A DNA stretch of 64,000 nucleotides from Actinacidiphila rubida (GTDB lineage: Bacteria; Actinomycetota; Actinomycetes; Streptomycetales; Streptomycetaceae): contig NZ_FODD01000007.1 in NCBI RefSeq assembly GCF_900110255.1, forward strand, positions 1 to 64,000. The letters run 5' to 3'. The notes beneath the pieces were generated by a model, which was not told the DNA's origin, searched no databases, and saw only the letters and a list, made by a program, of their open reading frames with translations. The translations under genes were made by a program, and so were the position numbers. Positions 7,776 to 18,698 of this stretch are shown here, one piece after another. Numbering within the stretch: the stretch's first letter is position 1; each line of letters opens with the position of its first letter.

Positions 7776-9640
7776 TGGGTGCGATGGGGGGCCGGCGGCG
7801 GCTGCTGCAGGGCCTGATGCCGCTGGGCGTGACCCTGCTGGTCGCGGGCTGCGCGTCGATGCCCAGTGGCGGAGAGGTGCGCAAGGTCGGGGACGGCCAG
7901 CGGGCCGACGCCGACTCGCAGGTGCGGGTCTTCGGCATCCCGCCGCACTCCGGGGAGACGCCCGAAGAGATCGTCAGCGGCTTCCTGGAGGCGACGACGA
8001 GCGGTGAGTCGAACTTCTCGACGGCGAAGAAGTACCTCACCAAGCACGCGGTCGACGGCTGGGACCCGTCCGGCCGGATCACCATCGTGTCGGGCCTGGC
8101 ACAGCCGACCGAGACCGTCGGCGCCGGCCACGCGGACGGGCTCTCGACGGTCACGGTGACCAGCACACGCGTCGCCGCGGTGGACACCAAGCACGGCTAT
8201 CAGCCCGCCCAGGAGCCGTCGGGCAAGGACGGCTTCCAGGCGACGTTCAGCCTCGTGGCGCAGGGCGGCGAGTGGCGCATCGACGGACTGCCGAACGGGC
8301 TGGCGCTGTCCGAGTCGGACTTCCAGCGGATATACCACTCCGTGAACATGTACTACTTCGCCGACCTCGGCCCCGACGGGCCCAGTGGCGGGGGCGCCAA
8401 CCAGACGCTGGTGGCCGACCCGGTCTACCTGCGCAACCAGACGGACTCGCTGGTGTCGACGGTGACGGCGCTGCTGGACGGCCCCACCGACTGGCTGGCG
8501 CCGGTGGTGAAGACCGCGGCCCCCGCCGGGGCGCGGCTGGACGGCACGGGCCCAGACCAGGGCGTCTCCCTCGACGACTCGCAGCGTCTGACGGTGCGCC
8601 TGGACCACAAGGCGGACCGCCTCGGCGGGCAGCGGTGTGTGCAGCTGGCCGCGCAGCTCTTCGCGACCGTGCAGGCGCAGGCGTCGGCGAAACTGTCCGC
8701 CGCGGAGATCCTGCACGCGGACGGCACGAGCGCCTGCCAACTGCCCAGTTCGCAGGCCGAGGCGTACGGGCCGGCGAACCTGGTCGGGTCGACGACCCGC
8801 CAGTACTACATCAAGTCCGACACCAAGTCGGACACGTCGAGCCGCCTGATGGAGCTGGCCGGGGACGCCACGGCGTCGACGCAGCTGCAGGGCGTGCCGG
8901 TGTCCGGGCCGTTCGGCGGGGACAAGGCCGACCTGGAGTCGGTCGCCGTCCGGCGTGACGAGCAGGCCGCCGCCGGGGTGCGGTCCAACGGGCGGCAGCT
9001 GGTCGTCGCCCCGCTGCAGGGCTCCGGCGCCCTGCCGGCCCCCGTGCTGACGAGCAAGGCCACCGATCCCAAGAACGGCCTGAGCCAGCCGAGTTGGGAC
9101 GGGCTCGGTGATCTGTGGGTGGCCGACCGCACCAACGTGCCGTCGCAGCTGAAGGTGGTCGTGGACGGCCGGGGGCTCGTCGTGCCGGTGACCGTGCCGG
9201 ATCTGACGGGGCGCGTGGAGTCGCTGAAGGTCGCGTCGGACGGCGTGCGGATCGCGCTGATCGTCGATCAGCGCGGAGGAATGCAGCTGCAGGTGGGCAG
9301 GATCCAGCGCGGGGGCACGCCCGCCCATCCGACGTTCTCCGTGACGGGGCTGCGGACGCTGCCGGCCGAGGACGACGTCACCTCGGTGGCGTGGGCCGGT
9401 GCCAGTCGCCTGGTGGTGCTCGCCAACCAGTCCGGGGTGCAGCAGATCGAGTACATGAGCACCGACGGTTCGGCGGTCTCGGCGCTGCAGGGCGTCAGCG
9501 AGGCCGCTTCGGTGGCGGCGTCGGAGGACCAGAGCCGGCCGCTCCTGGCGGCCTACAACGGCAGCGTCTACCTGCTGCCCGCGGACACCAACTGGAAGCA
9601 GATCACGCCGAAGGGCTTCAGCCCGGTCTACCCCGGCTGA
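7775..9640 (+). CDS. lpqB: lipoprotein LpqB, MtrAB accessory protein
   Basis: This 621-residue exported lipoprotein has an N-terminal signal peptide ending in the lipobox LLVAGC (Cys near residue 25). A central GerMN-type domain follows (about 200-340), then a C-terminal LpqB beta-propeller-like region (about 360-620) with repeats such as SVAWAGASRLVVL. In mycobacteria LpqB contacts the extracellular part of MtrB and tunes its activity; the conserved mtrA-mtrB-lpqB order supports that role here. The ATG overlaps the mtrB stop by one base. Length fits the family (about 580-620). Confidence 0.95.
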   Translation: MGAMGGRRRLLQGLMPLGVTLLVAGCASMPSGGEVRKVGDGQRADADSQVRVFGIPPHSGETPEEIVSGFLEATTSGESNFSTAKKYLTKHAVDGWDPSGRITIVSGLAQPTETVGAGHADGLSTVTVTSTRVAAVDTKHGYQPAQEPSGKDGFQATFSLVAQGGEWRIDGLPNGLALSESDFQRIYHSVNMYYFADLGPDGPSGGGANQTLVADPVYLRNQTDSLVSTVTALLDGPTDWLAPVVKTAAPAGARLDGTGPDQGVSLDDSQRLTVRLDHKADRLGGQRCVQLAAQLFATVQAQASAKLSAAEILHADGTSACQLPSSQAEAYGPANLVGSTTRQYYIKSDTKSDTSSRLMELAGDATASTQLQGVPVSGPFGGDKADLESVAVRRDEQAAAGVRSNGRQLVVAPLQGSGALPAPVLTSKATDPKNGLSQPSWDGLGDLWVADRTNVPSQLKVVVDGRGLVVPVTVPDLTGRVESLKVASDGVRIALIVDQRGGMQLQVGRIQRGGTPAHPTFSVTGLRTLPAEDDVTSVAWAGASRLVVLANQSGVQQIEYMSTDGSAVSALQGVSEAASVAASEDQSRPLLAAYNGSVYLLPADTNWKQITPKGFSPVYPG

Positions 9641-9761
9641 GCTGCGGAGACGCGCCGCGCGGCGGCGCGGGGGATGGCGCTGCAGTCCAGTCCCGCGGGA
9701 GGGCGCGGTGGAAGGCTCGGCACTCCGCGGGGTGCGTGCCCTGGCAGGGACGTGACACGGG

Positions 9762-9770
9762 TTGTCCACA
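9762..9770 (+). promoter_or_regulatory. isolated consensus DnaA box
   Basis: TTGTCCACA is the published Streptomyces DnaA-box consensus. This single copy lies in the 182-base lpqB-comF gap, 52 bases before comF. One box does not make an origin. It could titrate DnaA or affect comF transcription, or be chance. Confidence 0.3.
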
Positions 9771-9822
9771 GCCTCGAACGGGTGACTGGCGGGCGCTTGC
9801 CGTCCGCGAGCACAGTGGACTC

Positions 9823-10533
9823 ATGCGGGGCTGGTGGCAGGAGATCACCGGGCTGGTCCTGCCGGTGGACTGCGCGGGCTGCGGACGTCCGCGTACCGAA
9901 CTGTGCGAGCGGTGCCAGAGGTTGCTGGGCGGGGCGGCCTCGGCGCGGCGGGTGCGGCCGGCGCCGGAACCGCACGGGCTGCCACCGGTGTGGGCCGCCG
10001 GCAGGTACGGCGACGAGGTGCGGGCGGTGGTCCTGGCGCACAAGGAGCGGGGTGCGCTGGGCCTGGCGCGGCCGCTGGGCACGGCCCTGGCCGGGGCGGT
10101 GCGCCGGATGGGCGCGCCCGGGCCGGTGCTGCTGGTGCCGGTGCCCTCGGCCCGGCGCGCGGTGGCGCAGCGCGGCCACGACGCGACCGCACGCATGGCC
10201 AGGGCCGCCTCCCTGGAACTGCGGCGGTACGGCATGGCGGCTCGGGCGGCCGGCGCGCTGCGGCTGCTGCGCCCGGTGGCCGACCAGACCGCGCTGGGCG
10301 GCGCCGGGCGCCTGGCGAACCTGTCGGGAGCCATGTCCGTGGCCGCCGGCGGCACCGGACGTCTCCTCCGGACCGCTCCCGTCATCCTGGTGGACGATCT
10401 GATGACCACGGGTTCGTCACTGACCGTGGCTGCCCAGGCCGTCGCCGTAGCAGGTGGGCGGGTGGTCGGGGCGGCGGTGGTGGCGGGCCCGAGGGACCCG
10501 GAAGTCCACCCGGATGCCCATCGCAGCAGGTAG
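9823..10533 (+). CDS. comF: ComF family phosphoribosyltransferase-like protein
   Basis: This 236-residue protein has the ComF layout. An N-terminal zinc-ribbon of two CxxC pairs (CAGC and CERC, residues 17-35) is followed by a type I phosphoribosyltransferase fold, with the PRPP loop VILVDDLMTTGSSL near residue 190 and the flexible-loop RGHD near residue 123. ComF proteins are linked to DNA uptake in naturally competent bacteria. In Streptomyces the role is unknown, and nucleotide salvage is an alternative. The reading frame is open far upstream, but the ATG at 9823 begins the MRGWWQEITGLVLP homology. Confidence 0.88.
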   Translation: MRGWWQEITGLVLPVDCAGCGRPRTELCERCQRLLGGAASARRVRPAPEPHGLPPVWAAGRYGDEVRAVVLAHKERGALGLARPLGTALAGAVRRMGAPGPVLLVPVPSARRAVAQRGHDATARMARAASLELRRYGMAARAAGALRLLRPVADQTALGGAGRLANLSGAMSVAAGGTGRLLRTAPVILVDDLMTTGSSLTVAAQAVAVAGGRVVGAAVVAGPRDPEVHPDAHRSR

Positions 10534-10809
10534 GGAGAGGGGCGTTTCATCCGAACGGAGGTATGACGTCGCTGGGGATGCCGACATCCACACTCCGGGA
10601 CTATGTTCGGGGAAGAGGGAAGGCAACACCGGGGGTGTTGATCTTCCCCATGGGGCAGAAGGAGGTGAAAGCCGCAGCTTCGCGGCACCCGGAAGCCCTG
10701 GGGCGGTGAAGCGGCAGCTAACGCAGCGCCGGACGGGACACGTGCCCGGCCCGGCCTTCAGGAAAGGGATCGCCCCGGCCACTGGGGTGATCCGGGAACG
10801 GAGTTCTGC
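10534..10809 (+). promoter_or_regulatory. structured leader/promoter region of hpf
   Basis: This 276-base gap contains three ordered structures. One is a CAACACC-ggg-GGTGTTG hairpin (10624-10640). Another is the perfect palindrome CCCCATGGGG (10646-10655). The third is a 10-bp stem with one G-T pair (10767-10776 with 10784-10793) that ends just before the purine-rich ribosome binding site of hpf. A stress or growth-phase controlled 5' leader is plausible for a hibernation factor. A 48-codon frame at 10563-10709 is weakly biased and was not called. Confidence 0.45.
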
Positions 10810-11493
10810 GTGGACATCGTCGTCAAGGGCCGCAAGACCGAGGTGCCCGAGAGGTTCCGCAAGCACGTGGCCGAGAAACTGGACAAGATCCAGAAGCTCG
10901 ACGGCAAGGTGATCAGCCTCGACGTCGAGGTGTCCAAGGAGCTCAACCCCCGGCAGGCCGACCGCTGCGACCGGGTGGAGATCACGCTGAACACCCGCGG
11001 TCCCGTGGTTCGCGCGGAGGCCTCCGCGGCCGACCCGTACGCAGCGCTGGACGTCGCGGTCACCAAGCTGGAGGCGATCCTGCGCAAGGCGGCCGACAAG
11101 CGGCACCGGCGCCGTGGCGCCGCGCGTATCCCGGCGTCGGACGTGGGGGCAGCGGTGCCCGGCGCCGCGCGGATGAACGGCGACGGGACGCTCGTCGCCG
11201 ACCATCCCGAGGAGAGCGTGCCCACCACGAAGATCGGCTCGCTCGAGGTGCACGGTGAAGGCCCGCTCGTGGTGCGGGAGAAGACCCATGTGGCAGCACC
11301 GATGGCGCTCGACCAGGCGCTGTACGAGATGGAGCTGGTCGGGCACGATTTCTACCTCTTCGTGGACAGCGACACCAAGCAGCCGAGCGTGGTCTACCGG
11401 CGGCACGGCTATGACTACGGCGTGATCCACCTGAACGCGGACGAGACGGCGGTGGAGGAACCGGCAGGCGCCGGCGGTGCGTTGCACCGCTGA
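10810..11493 (+). CDS. hpf: long-form ribosome hibernation promoting factor
   Basis: This 227-residue protein begins at a GTG (VDIVVKGRKTEVPERFRKHV) preceded by GGAG. Residues 1-105 form the S30AE/YfiA domain, which binds the 30S decoding region and blocks tRNA and mRNA binding. After a basic linker (KRHRRRGAA) and a variable segment, residues about 160-220 form the HPF C-terminal dimerisation domain (ALDQALYEMELVGHDFYLF, then YRRHGYDYGVIHL). That domain joins two 70S particles into 100S dimers. It protects ribosomes in stationary phase and stress. Its position between comF and an orphan regulator is conserved in Streptomyces. Confidence 0.95.
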   Translation: MDIVVKGRKTEVPERFRKHVAEKLDKIQKLDGKVISLDVEVSKELNPRQADRCDRVEITLNTRGPVVRAEASAADPYAALDVAVTKLEAILRKAADKRHRRRGAARIPASDVGAAVPGAARMNGDGTLVADHPEESVPTTKIGSLEVHGEGPLVVREKTHVAAPMALDQALYEMELVGHDFYLFVDSDTKQPSVVYRRHGYDYGVIHLNADETAVEEPAGAGGALHR

Positions 11494-11518
11494 CCCCGAT
11501 CGGCGGAAAGACGGCGGA

Positions 11519-11551
11519 TGGTGCCCCCGGGCTTCGGCTCTGGGGGCACCA
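11519..11551 (+). terminator. hairpin terminator of hpf
   Basis: TGGTGCCCCC (11519-11528) pairs perfectly with GGGGGCACCA (11542-11551) across a 13-base loop, 25 bases past the hpf stop. There is no T tract. Confidence 0.75.
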
Positions 11552-11611
11552 GCGCGCGTTGACGTGAAATGCTGGGCCAGTGGCCAACTCTGGTCTGAGG
11601 GGGAGGATCTG

Positions 11612-12349
11612 ATGCCGGACTTCGAACCCGGGGTCGCCGGCGAGCAGGACCCGGTCCCGTACGGCGGACCGCTGGGACCGACCCCCGCCGAACCCATCAG
11701 GGTGCTCGTGGTGGACGACCACGCCCTGTTCCGCCGCGGCCTGGAGATCGTGCTCGCGCAGGAGGAGGACATCCAGGTCATCGGCGAGGCGGGGGACGGC
11801 GCGGAGGCGGTGGAGAAGGCGGCCGACCTGCTGCCCGACATCGTGCTGATGGACGTGCGCATGCCGCGCCGCGGCGGCATCGAGGCGTGCACCTCCATCA
11901 AGGAGGTCGCGCCCAGCGCCAAGATCATCATGCTGACCATAAGCGACGAGGAAGCCGACCTCTACGAGGCCATCAAGGCCGGGGCCACGGGCTACCTGCT
12001 CAAGGAGATCTCCACGGACGAGGTGGCCACCGCGATCCGCGCGGTCGCCGACGGCCAGTCGCAGATCAGCCCGTCGATGGCGTCCAAGCTGCTGACCGAG
12101 TTCAAGTCGATGATCCAGCGCACCGACGAGCGGCGGCTGCTGCCCGCGCCCAAGCTCACCGACCGGGAACTCGAGGTGCTCAAGCTCGTCGCCACCGGCA
12201 TGAACAACCGGGACATCGCGAAAGAGCTGTTCATCAGCGAGAACACGGTGAAGAACCACGTCCGCAACATCCTGGAGAAGCTCCAGCTGCACTCCAGGAT
12301 GGAAGCGGTCGTCTACGCGATGCGCGAGAAGATCCTCGAGATCCGCTGA
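11612..12349 (+). CDS. orrA: orphan NarL/LuxR-type response regulator (OrrA-like)
   Basis: This 245-residue cytoplasmic transcription factor has no histidine kinase gene beside it. After about 28 disordered residues, the receiver domain shows VVDDHALFRRGLE, the phospho-acceptor Asp in DIVLMDVRMP near residue 83, the Thr in IIMLTIS and the Lys in YLLKE. The C-terminal LuxR helix-turn-helix reads LTDRELEVLKLVATGMNNRDIA and then ISENTVKNHVRNILEKL. Position beside hpf equals S. coelicolor SCO3008, reported (from memory) as OrrA, an orphan regulator of antibiotic production. The symbol rests on that synteny. GGGGGAGGA precedes the ATG. Confidence 0.85.
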   Translation: MPDFEPGVAGEQDPVPYGGPLGPTPAEPIRVLVVDDHALFRRGLEIVLAQEEDIQVIGEAGDGAEAVEKAADLLPDIVLMDVRMPRRGGIEACTSIKEVAPSAKIIMLTISDEEADLYEAIKAGATGYLLKEISTDEVATAIRAVADGQSQISPSMASKLLTEFKSMIQRTDERRLLPAPKLTDRELEVLKLVATGMNNRDIAKELFISENTVKNHVRNILEKLQLHSRMEAVVYAMREKILEIR

Positions 12350-12359
12350 GGCAGGACCG

Positions 12360-12383
12360 CCCGGGCCGGGGGTCGGGCCCGGG
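12360..12383. terminator. hairpin between convergent genes
   Basis: CCCGGGCC (12360-12367) pairs with GGCCCGGG (12376-12383) in the 90-base convergent gap between the response regulator and the AlkZ-like gene. It can fold on either strand, so it probably ends both transcripts. Confidence 0.5.
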
Positions 12384-12439
12384 GGCTGGATCCGGAGCCG
12401 GGGGCGGCAGGTTCCAGCGCGGGCCCGGGGCGGGAAGGC

Positions 12440-13627
12440 CTAGCGCGGGTCGTGGGTGCGCTTGACCGCGGCCACCAGCGGGTCGCGCAGCGTCTCCGGC
12501 TGCACCCGCTCGACCCGGACCTCGTCGCAGCCGACCCAGCCGGCCGCCTCCGCTAGGGCGTCGGCCGCCGGCTGCACCGCCTTCGGGCCGTTCAGGGACA
12601 CCTGCCGGGCCACCAGCGTCCGGCCCTCGCGCGCCGGGTCGATCCGGCCGACCAGCCGGCCGCCGGCCAGCAGCGGCATCGCGAAGTAGCCGTGGACACG
12701 CTTCTCCTTCGGCGTGTACGCCTCCAGCCGGTGGGTGAAGCCGAAGATCCGCTCGGTGCGCGGCCGGTCCCAGATCAGCGAGTCGAACGGGGACAGCAGC
12801 GTGGTGCGGTGCCGTCCGCGCGGCTCGCCCGTCAGCGCCGCCGGGTCCGCCCAGGCCGGCTTGCCCCAGCCCGCCACGTCCACCGGCACCAGACCGGTGT
12901 CCTCGATCACCGCCGCCACCTGCTCGCCCTTGAGCCGGTGGTAGTCCGCGAGGTCCGCGCGGGTGGCCACGCCCATCGCGGCGCCGGCCTGTGCGACCAG
13001 CCGGCGCATGCACTCCCGGTCGTCGATGTCGTCGTGCAGCAGCCCGTCGGGCACGGCCCGCTCGGCCAGGTCGTAGACCCGCTTCCAGCCGCGGCGCTCG
13101 GTGCAGACCACGTCGCCGGTGTCCAGCAGCCACTCGACCGCGATCTTGGTCTCCGACCAGTCCCACCACGGTCCGCCGTTCTTCGCGCCGCCGAGCTGCG
13201 TCGACGTCAGGGGGCCGCGCGCCTTCAGCTGGTCGAGCACCGCGGCGATGGAGCGCTCGGCGTCCGCCAGGACGTGCCAGCGGTGGCCGCGCGCCCGGCG
13301 GGCCCGCCGCCGGAACGCGAAGTGCGGCCACTCCTCGATCGGCAGGATGCACGCGGCGTGCGACCAGTACTCGAAAGCGTGGTTGCCGCTCCAGTACGCG
13401 CCCTCCACCGCCTCCCGCCCGACCGCGCCGAGCCGCGCGTAGGGGATCAGCTCGTGCGACCTGGCCAGCACCGAGATGGTGTCGAGCTGCACCGCGCCCA
13501 GCGTCCGCAGCACCCCGCGGGTGCCCGCGCGCCGGTCGGGAGCGCCGAGGAATCCCTGCGCCCTCAGGACGATCCTGCGGGCTTCGTCGGCGGACAGGGA
13601 CAGCTGGGGCGGCGGCACGAGCGTCAT
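12440..13627 (-). CDS. winged-helix DNA glycosylase of the AlkZ/YcaQ family
   Basis: This 395-residue protein belongs to the HTH_42 (DUF1006) family. Members such as AlkZ and E. coli YcaQ unhook DNA crosslinks and alkylated bases, including those made by Streptomyces' own genotoxins. Visible features are the N-terminal ARRIVLRAQGF helix, the conserved QLDTISVLARSHELI segment, which corresponds to the catalytic glutamine region, and C-terminal GRIDPAREG. The family is called with confidence; the lesion is not known. The ATG at 13627 is chosen over longer starts because AGCCTA on the plus strand (TAGGCT on the coding strand) is 7 bases upstream, indicating leaderless transcription. Confidence 0.85.
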   Translation of the reverse strand: MTLVPPPQLSLSADEARRIVLRAQGFLGAPDRRAGTRGVLRTLGAVQLDTISVLARSHELIPYARLGAVGREAVEGAYWSGNHAFEYWSHAACILPIEEWPHFAFRRRARRARGHRWHVLADAERSIAAVLDQLKARGPLTSTQLGGAKNGGPWWDWSETKIAVEWLLDTGDVVCTERRGWKRVYDLAERAVPDGLLHDDIDDRECMRRLVAQAGAAMGVATRADLADYHRLKGEQVAAVIEDTGLVPVDVAGWGKPAWADPAALTGEPRGRHRTTLLSPFDSLIWDRPRTERIFGFTHRLEAYTPKEKRVHGYFAMPLLAGGRLVGRIDPAREGRTLVARQVSLNGPKAVQPAADALAEAAGWVGCDEVRVERVQPETLRDPLVAAVKRTHDPR

Positions 13628-13634
13628 GCCCGCC

Positions 13635-13640
13635 AGCCTA
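13635..13640 (-). promoter_or_regulatory. -10 element of the AlkZ-like gene (leaderless)
   Basis: Coding-strand TAGGCT lies 7 bases before the ATG at 13627 with no Shine-Dalgarno sequence between. This matches the pattern of six plus-strand genes in the window. Confidence 0.45.
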
Positions 13641-13693
13641 GGACCGGCCACTGACATACCCCCGCCGACGCCGCTGACCTGCGCGGACACCCG

Positions 13694-14281
13694 TCAGGCA
13701 GGGTGCGGGAGGTAGGGCGTGGCGGTCTCGCGGCCCCAGTCGGACGGCAGCAGGGAGCCGTACCAGGTGTCCCGCCGGGTGCCCTGCTGGACGATCTTGG
13801 CGCGCATGGTGCCCTCCATCACGAAGCCGGTCCTGACGGCCACCGCGCGCGAGCCCTCGTTGCCGGCCTCGGCGTACCATTCCAGGCGCTCCACGCCGAG
13901 GACCTCGAAGGCCCAGGCGCACACCGCGCGGGCCGCCTCCACGGTGTAGCCGCGGCCGCGCTGCTCCTTGGCGGTCCAGTAGCCGAGCTCGGCCTGAAGG
14001 GTGGGGGCCGCGAGCAGTTCCAGGCGGACCAGGCCCATCGAGCCGACGAGGGCGCCGCCGTCGCGCGTGAAGACCCCGAAGTTGTACAGCGAGTCCTCGC
14101 GCCAGCCGTCCGCGGAGATCCGCTCGACGAAGTGCGCGGCGTGGTCGCGCGTGTACGGAGAGGGAACCGACGTCCAGCGCGGAATGTCAGGGTCCTGGCA
14201 AGCGGCGAGCACCGCGTCGATGTCCCCGGACTCCAGGGGGCGCAGCACAAGTCGGTCCGTGGTGAGGGTCGTCGGCTCCAT
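13694..14281 (-). CDS. GNAT family N-acetyltransferase (RimJ/RimL type)
   Basis: This 195-residue acetyltransferase starts with [15 protein letters not shown]. It carries [19 protein letters not shown] near residue 103 (acetyl-CoA loop R-G-x-G-x) and [20 protein letters not shown] near 138. That is the ribosomal-protein-alanine acetyltransferase-like layout. The substrate is unknown. It lies upstream of and on the same strand as the AlkZ-like gene, which has its own -10 element, so the two are probably not an operon. It is divergent from secA across 172 bases. Confidence 0.85.
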   Translation of the reverse strand: MEPTTLTTDRLVLRPLESGDIDAVLAACQDPDIPRWTSVPSPYTRDHAAHFVERISADGWREDSLYNFGVFTRDGGALVGSMGLVRLELLAAPTLQAELGYWTAKEQRGRGYTVEAARAVCAWAFEVLGVERLEWYAEAGNEGSRAVAVRTGFVMEGTMRAKIVQQGTRRDTWYGSLLPSDWGRETATPYLPHPA

Positions 14282-14453
14282 GGCGGGAGTATCGCCGAGC
14301 CCGCGTACGGGCGGAAAACCGTTTTGCCGCCGCCGGGCCTCCCGGGGCGATGGTGTCCTCGCTTACGATGGCCGTTGCAGCGGGACTAGACGTCACCCCG
14401 CTGTGCCCAGCGCGGAAGCCGCGCCAGGCCCGACCGGCAAGGAGCCAGCCTAC

Positions 14454-17255
<2,802 letters not shown>

Positions 17256-17292
17256 CCGCGGGCTGCCACCCGGCAGCCGCCTTCCGCACACC

Positions 17293-17329
17293 GGCCCGGG
17301 GCCGGGCCACGACGGCCCGGCCCCGGGCC
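17293..17329. terminator. terminator between secA and the convergent gene
   Basis: A perfect 16-bp GC-only stem (17293-17308 with 17314-17329) around ACGAC lies 37 bases past secA. It has no T tract and can act in both directions. Confidence 0.8.
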
Positions 17330-17409
17330 GTCGCGCGTCCCGTCCGGCCCGCGCGTCCTGTCCGGCCCGGCCCGCGGCACGTGGCCGCGGCATGCGGCGG
17401 CCCGCGGCC

Positions 17410-17940
17410 TCACCGGGCCGCCACCTGCGTGCAGCGCCAGCGAAGGCGCCCGTAGCCCGGCCCGGACTCGGCGTCGCCCGGCTCCAGGCGGAAGGCCAGC
17501 GCGCGGAAGACGTCCTGGTCCAGCGCGACCACCGCGGTCACTTCGAGCGCGCCGCCCGCGGTCCGGAAGAACCGGCAGCGGTACACGTACGGGGTACGGC
17601 CGCGGACCTGCCGCCGCCAGTCCTCGCGGGCCGCGTGCAGCTCCCACAGCCGCTGGTACGCCTCGTCCCGCACACGGCCCGCCAGGCACGTCAGCGGCTG
17701 CCGCCCGGTCAGTACGTCCAGCAGCCTCCCGGCGAACCACACGTGGGGCGGCAGGGGCCGTGGTGAGGGGCGTACGGCGGCCCCCGGGCGGGCGCCGGGG
17801 CGCCGGGTGTCGCGCCGGCCCGGCGGGCCGGTGCGGGTGGGCCTGCGGCCCGCGGGACCCGCCGGAGCGGGACCCTCGGGAGGGCCCGGGGCAGGGCGGG
17901 GCTGCGGCCGGGGCCGCGGTGGTGTCGTGGTCTCGTGCAC
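17410..17940 (-). CDS. Rv3235 family protein
   Basis: This 176-residue protein has a disordered Pro/Arg-rich N-terminal half (RPRPQPRPAPGPP and similar). Its conserved C-terminal domain contains FAGRLLDVLTGRQPLTCLAG and ends RFFRTAGGALEVTAVVALD and GYGRLRWRCTQVAA. This is the Rv3235/DUF6459 family, conserved beside secA in actinobacteria and of unknown function. Co-location suggests, but does not show, a link to secretion. The GTG at 17940 is preferred because GGGGG lies 4-8 bases upstream; a TTG at 17952 is the alternative. No signal peptide is seen. Confidence 0.8.
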   Translation of the reverse strand: MHETTTPPRPRPQPRPAPGPPEGPAPAGPAGRRPTRTGPPGRRDTRRPGARPGAAVRPSPRPLPPHVWFAGRLLDVLTGRQPLTCLAGRVRDEAYQRLWELHAAREDWRRQVRGRTPYVYRCRFFRTAGGALEVTAVVALDQDVFRALAFRLEPGDAESGPGYGRLRWRCTQVAAR

Positions 17941-18066
17941 GGTGACCCCCAAAGATCATTTCCGGGTTGCCAGGCCGGTTGTAGGGGGCCGCGGCGGGCT
18001 CGGGCAAGCACCGGCAGCGCTGCCGCGGGGCGCCGCGAGATTCACCTATCAGCGTGGTGGCGCACG

Positions 18067-18072
18067 TATGCT
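18067..18072 (+). promoter_or_regulatory. -10 element of the DUF6912 gene (leaderless)
   Basis: TATGCT ends 7 bases before ATG 18080 with no ribosome binding site between. A TTCACC hexamer lies 20 bases further upstream, slightly too far for an ideal -35. Confidence 0.45.
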
Positions 18073-18079
18073 TCACGCC

Positions 18080-18586
18080 ATGCGCGTCTACATTCCCACC
18101 ACCCTCGCGGCGCTCGCCGAGGCCCACAAGGCAGGCAGCATGGGCCCCGCGCCGCTGGACGCCTTCGCCGTGACACCGGCCCTGCGCGAGTGGTACGTCT
18201 CCGACGACATCGAGGAGCTGGAGTACGCGGCGTTGACGCGTGCCGCGCAGGCCTCGCTGCGCCATCTGGCCCTGCACCCGGACGTCCCGCGGCGGCGCGT
18301 GGTGGTCGCGGTCGACGTGGCCGACACGGCGGTGCGGCACGACCCGGACCGCGGCCTGGACCCCGGCACGCTCGGCCAGGTCCGGCTCGCCGGCGAGATC
18401 CCGCTCGGTGAGGCGGCCGCGGTGCACGTCGACGCCGCGGACGCGGAACGGGACGTGCGGGCCGCGGCGGAGGCGCTCGGCGCGGCCGACGCCGGGGACG
18501 ACGACGCGCAGTTCACCGTCGACGGGGCCGAGGACCACGAACTGCTCTGGTACGCGACCCAGGAGATCCCCAACCTCATCGGCTGA
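18080..18586 (+). CDS. DUF6912 family protein
   Basis: This 168-residue soluble protein starts MRVYIPTTLAAL and has a highly acidic C-terminal half (ADAGDDDAQFTVDG) ending LLWYATQEIPNLIG. This is the conserved actinobacterial family that accompanies the secA/Rv3235 neighbourhood. No catalytic motif is recognisable and no function is assigned. The ATG at 18080 is chosen over an ATG nine bases upstream because the -10 hexamer overlaps the latter. It is followed by the HAD gene after 112 bases, which has its own -10. Confidence 0.75.
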   Translation: MRVYIPTTLAALAEAHKAGSMGPAPLDAFAVTPALREWYVSDDIEELEYAALTRAAQASLRHLALHPDVPRRRVVVAVDVADTAVRHDPDRGLDPGTLGQVRLAGEIPLGEAAAVHVDAADAERDVRAAAEALGAADAGDDDAQFTVDGAEDHELLWYATQEIPNLIG

Positions 18587-18646
18587 CCTGCGCGTTTCGC
18601 CGCGGGCGCGACCCGCTGCGGGGCACGCTGGGGCCGCCGTGGCGAG

Positions 18647-18655
18647 TTATCCACA
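18647..18655 (+). promoter_or_regulatory. isolated DnaA box
   Basis: TTATCCACA is a perfect match to the E. coli DnaA box. It lies 44 bases before the HAD gene start. As a lone site it is not an origin. Confidence 0.25.
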
Positions 18656-18685
18656 GGCTCGGGACGGGCTGTCGCCGCGGCCGGG

Positions 18686-18691
18686 TATTTT
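18686..18691 (+). promoter_or_regulatory. -10 element of the HAD gene (leaderless)
   Basis: TATTTT, conspicuously AT-rich in this genome, lies 7 bases before the GTG at 18699. There is no Shine-Dalgarno sequence. Confidence 0.45.
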
Positions 18692-18698
18692 TCGGGAT

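Noticed and set aside
10563..10709. 48-codon frame before hpf starting right after GGAGG
   Set aside because: The Shine-Dalgarno-like sequence is only one base from the ATG, codon bias is poor (ACA, GCA, AGA, GGA), and the region is better explained as a structured leader.
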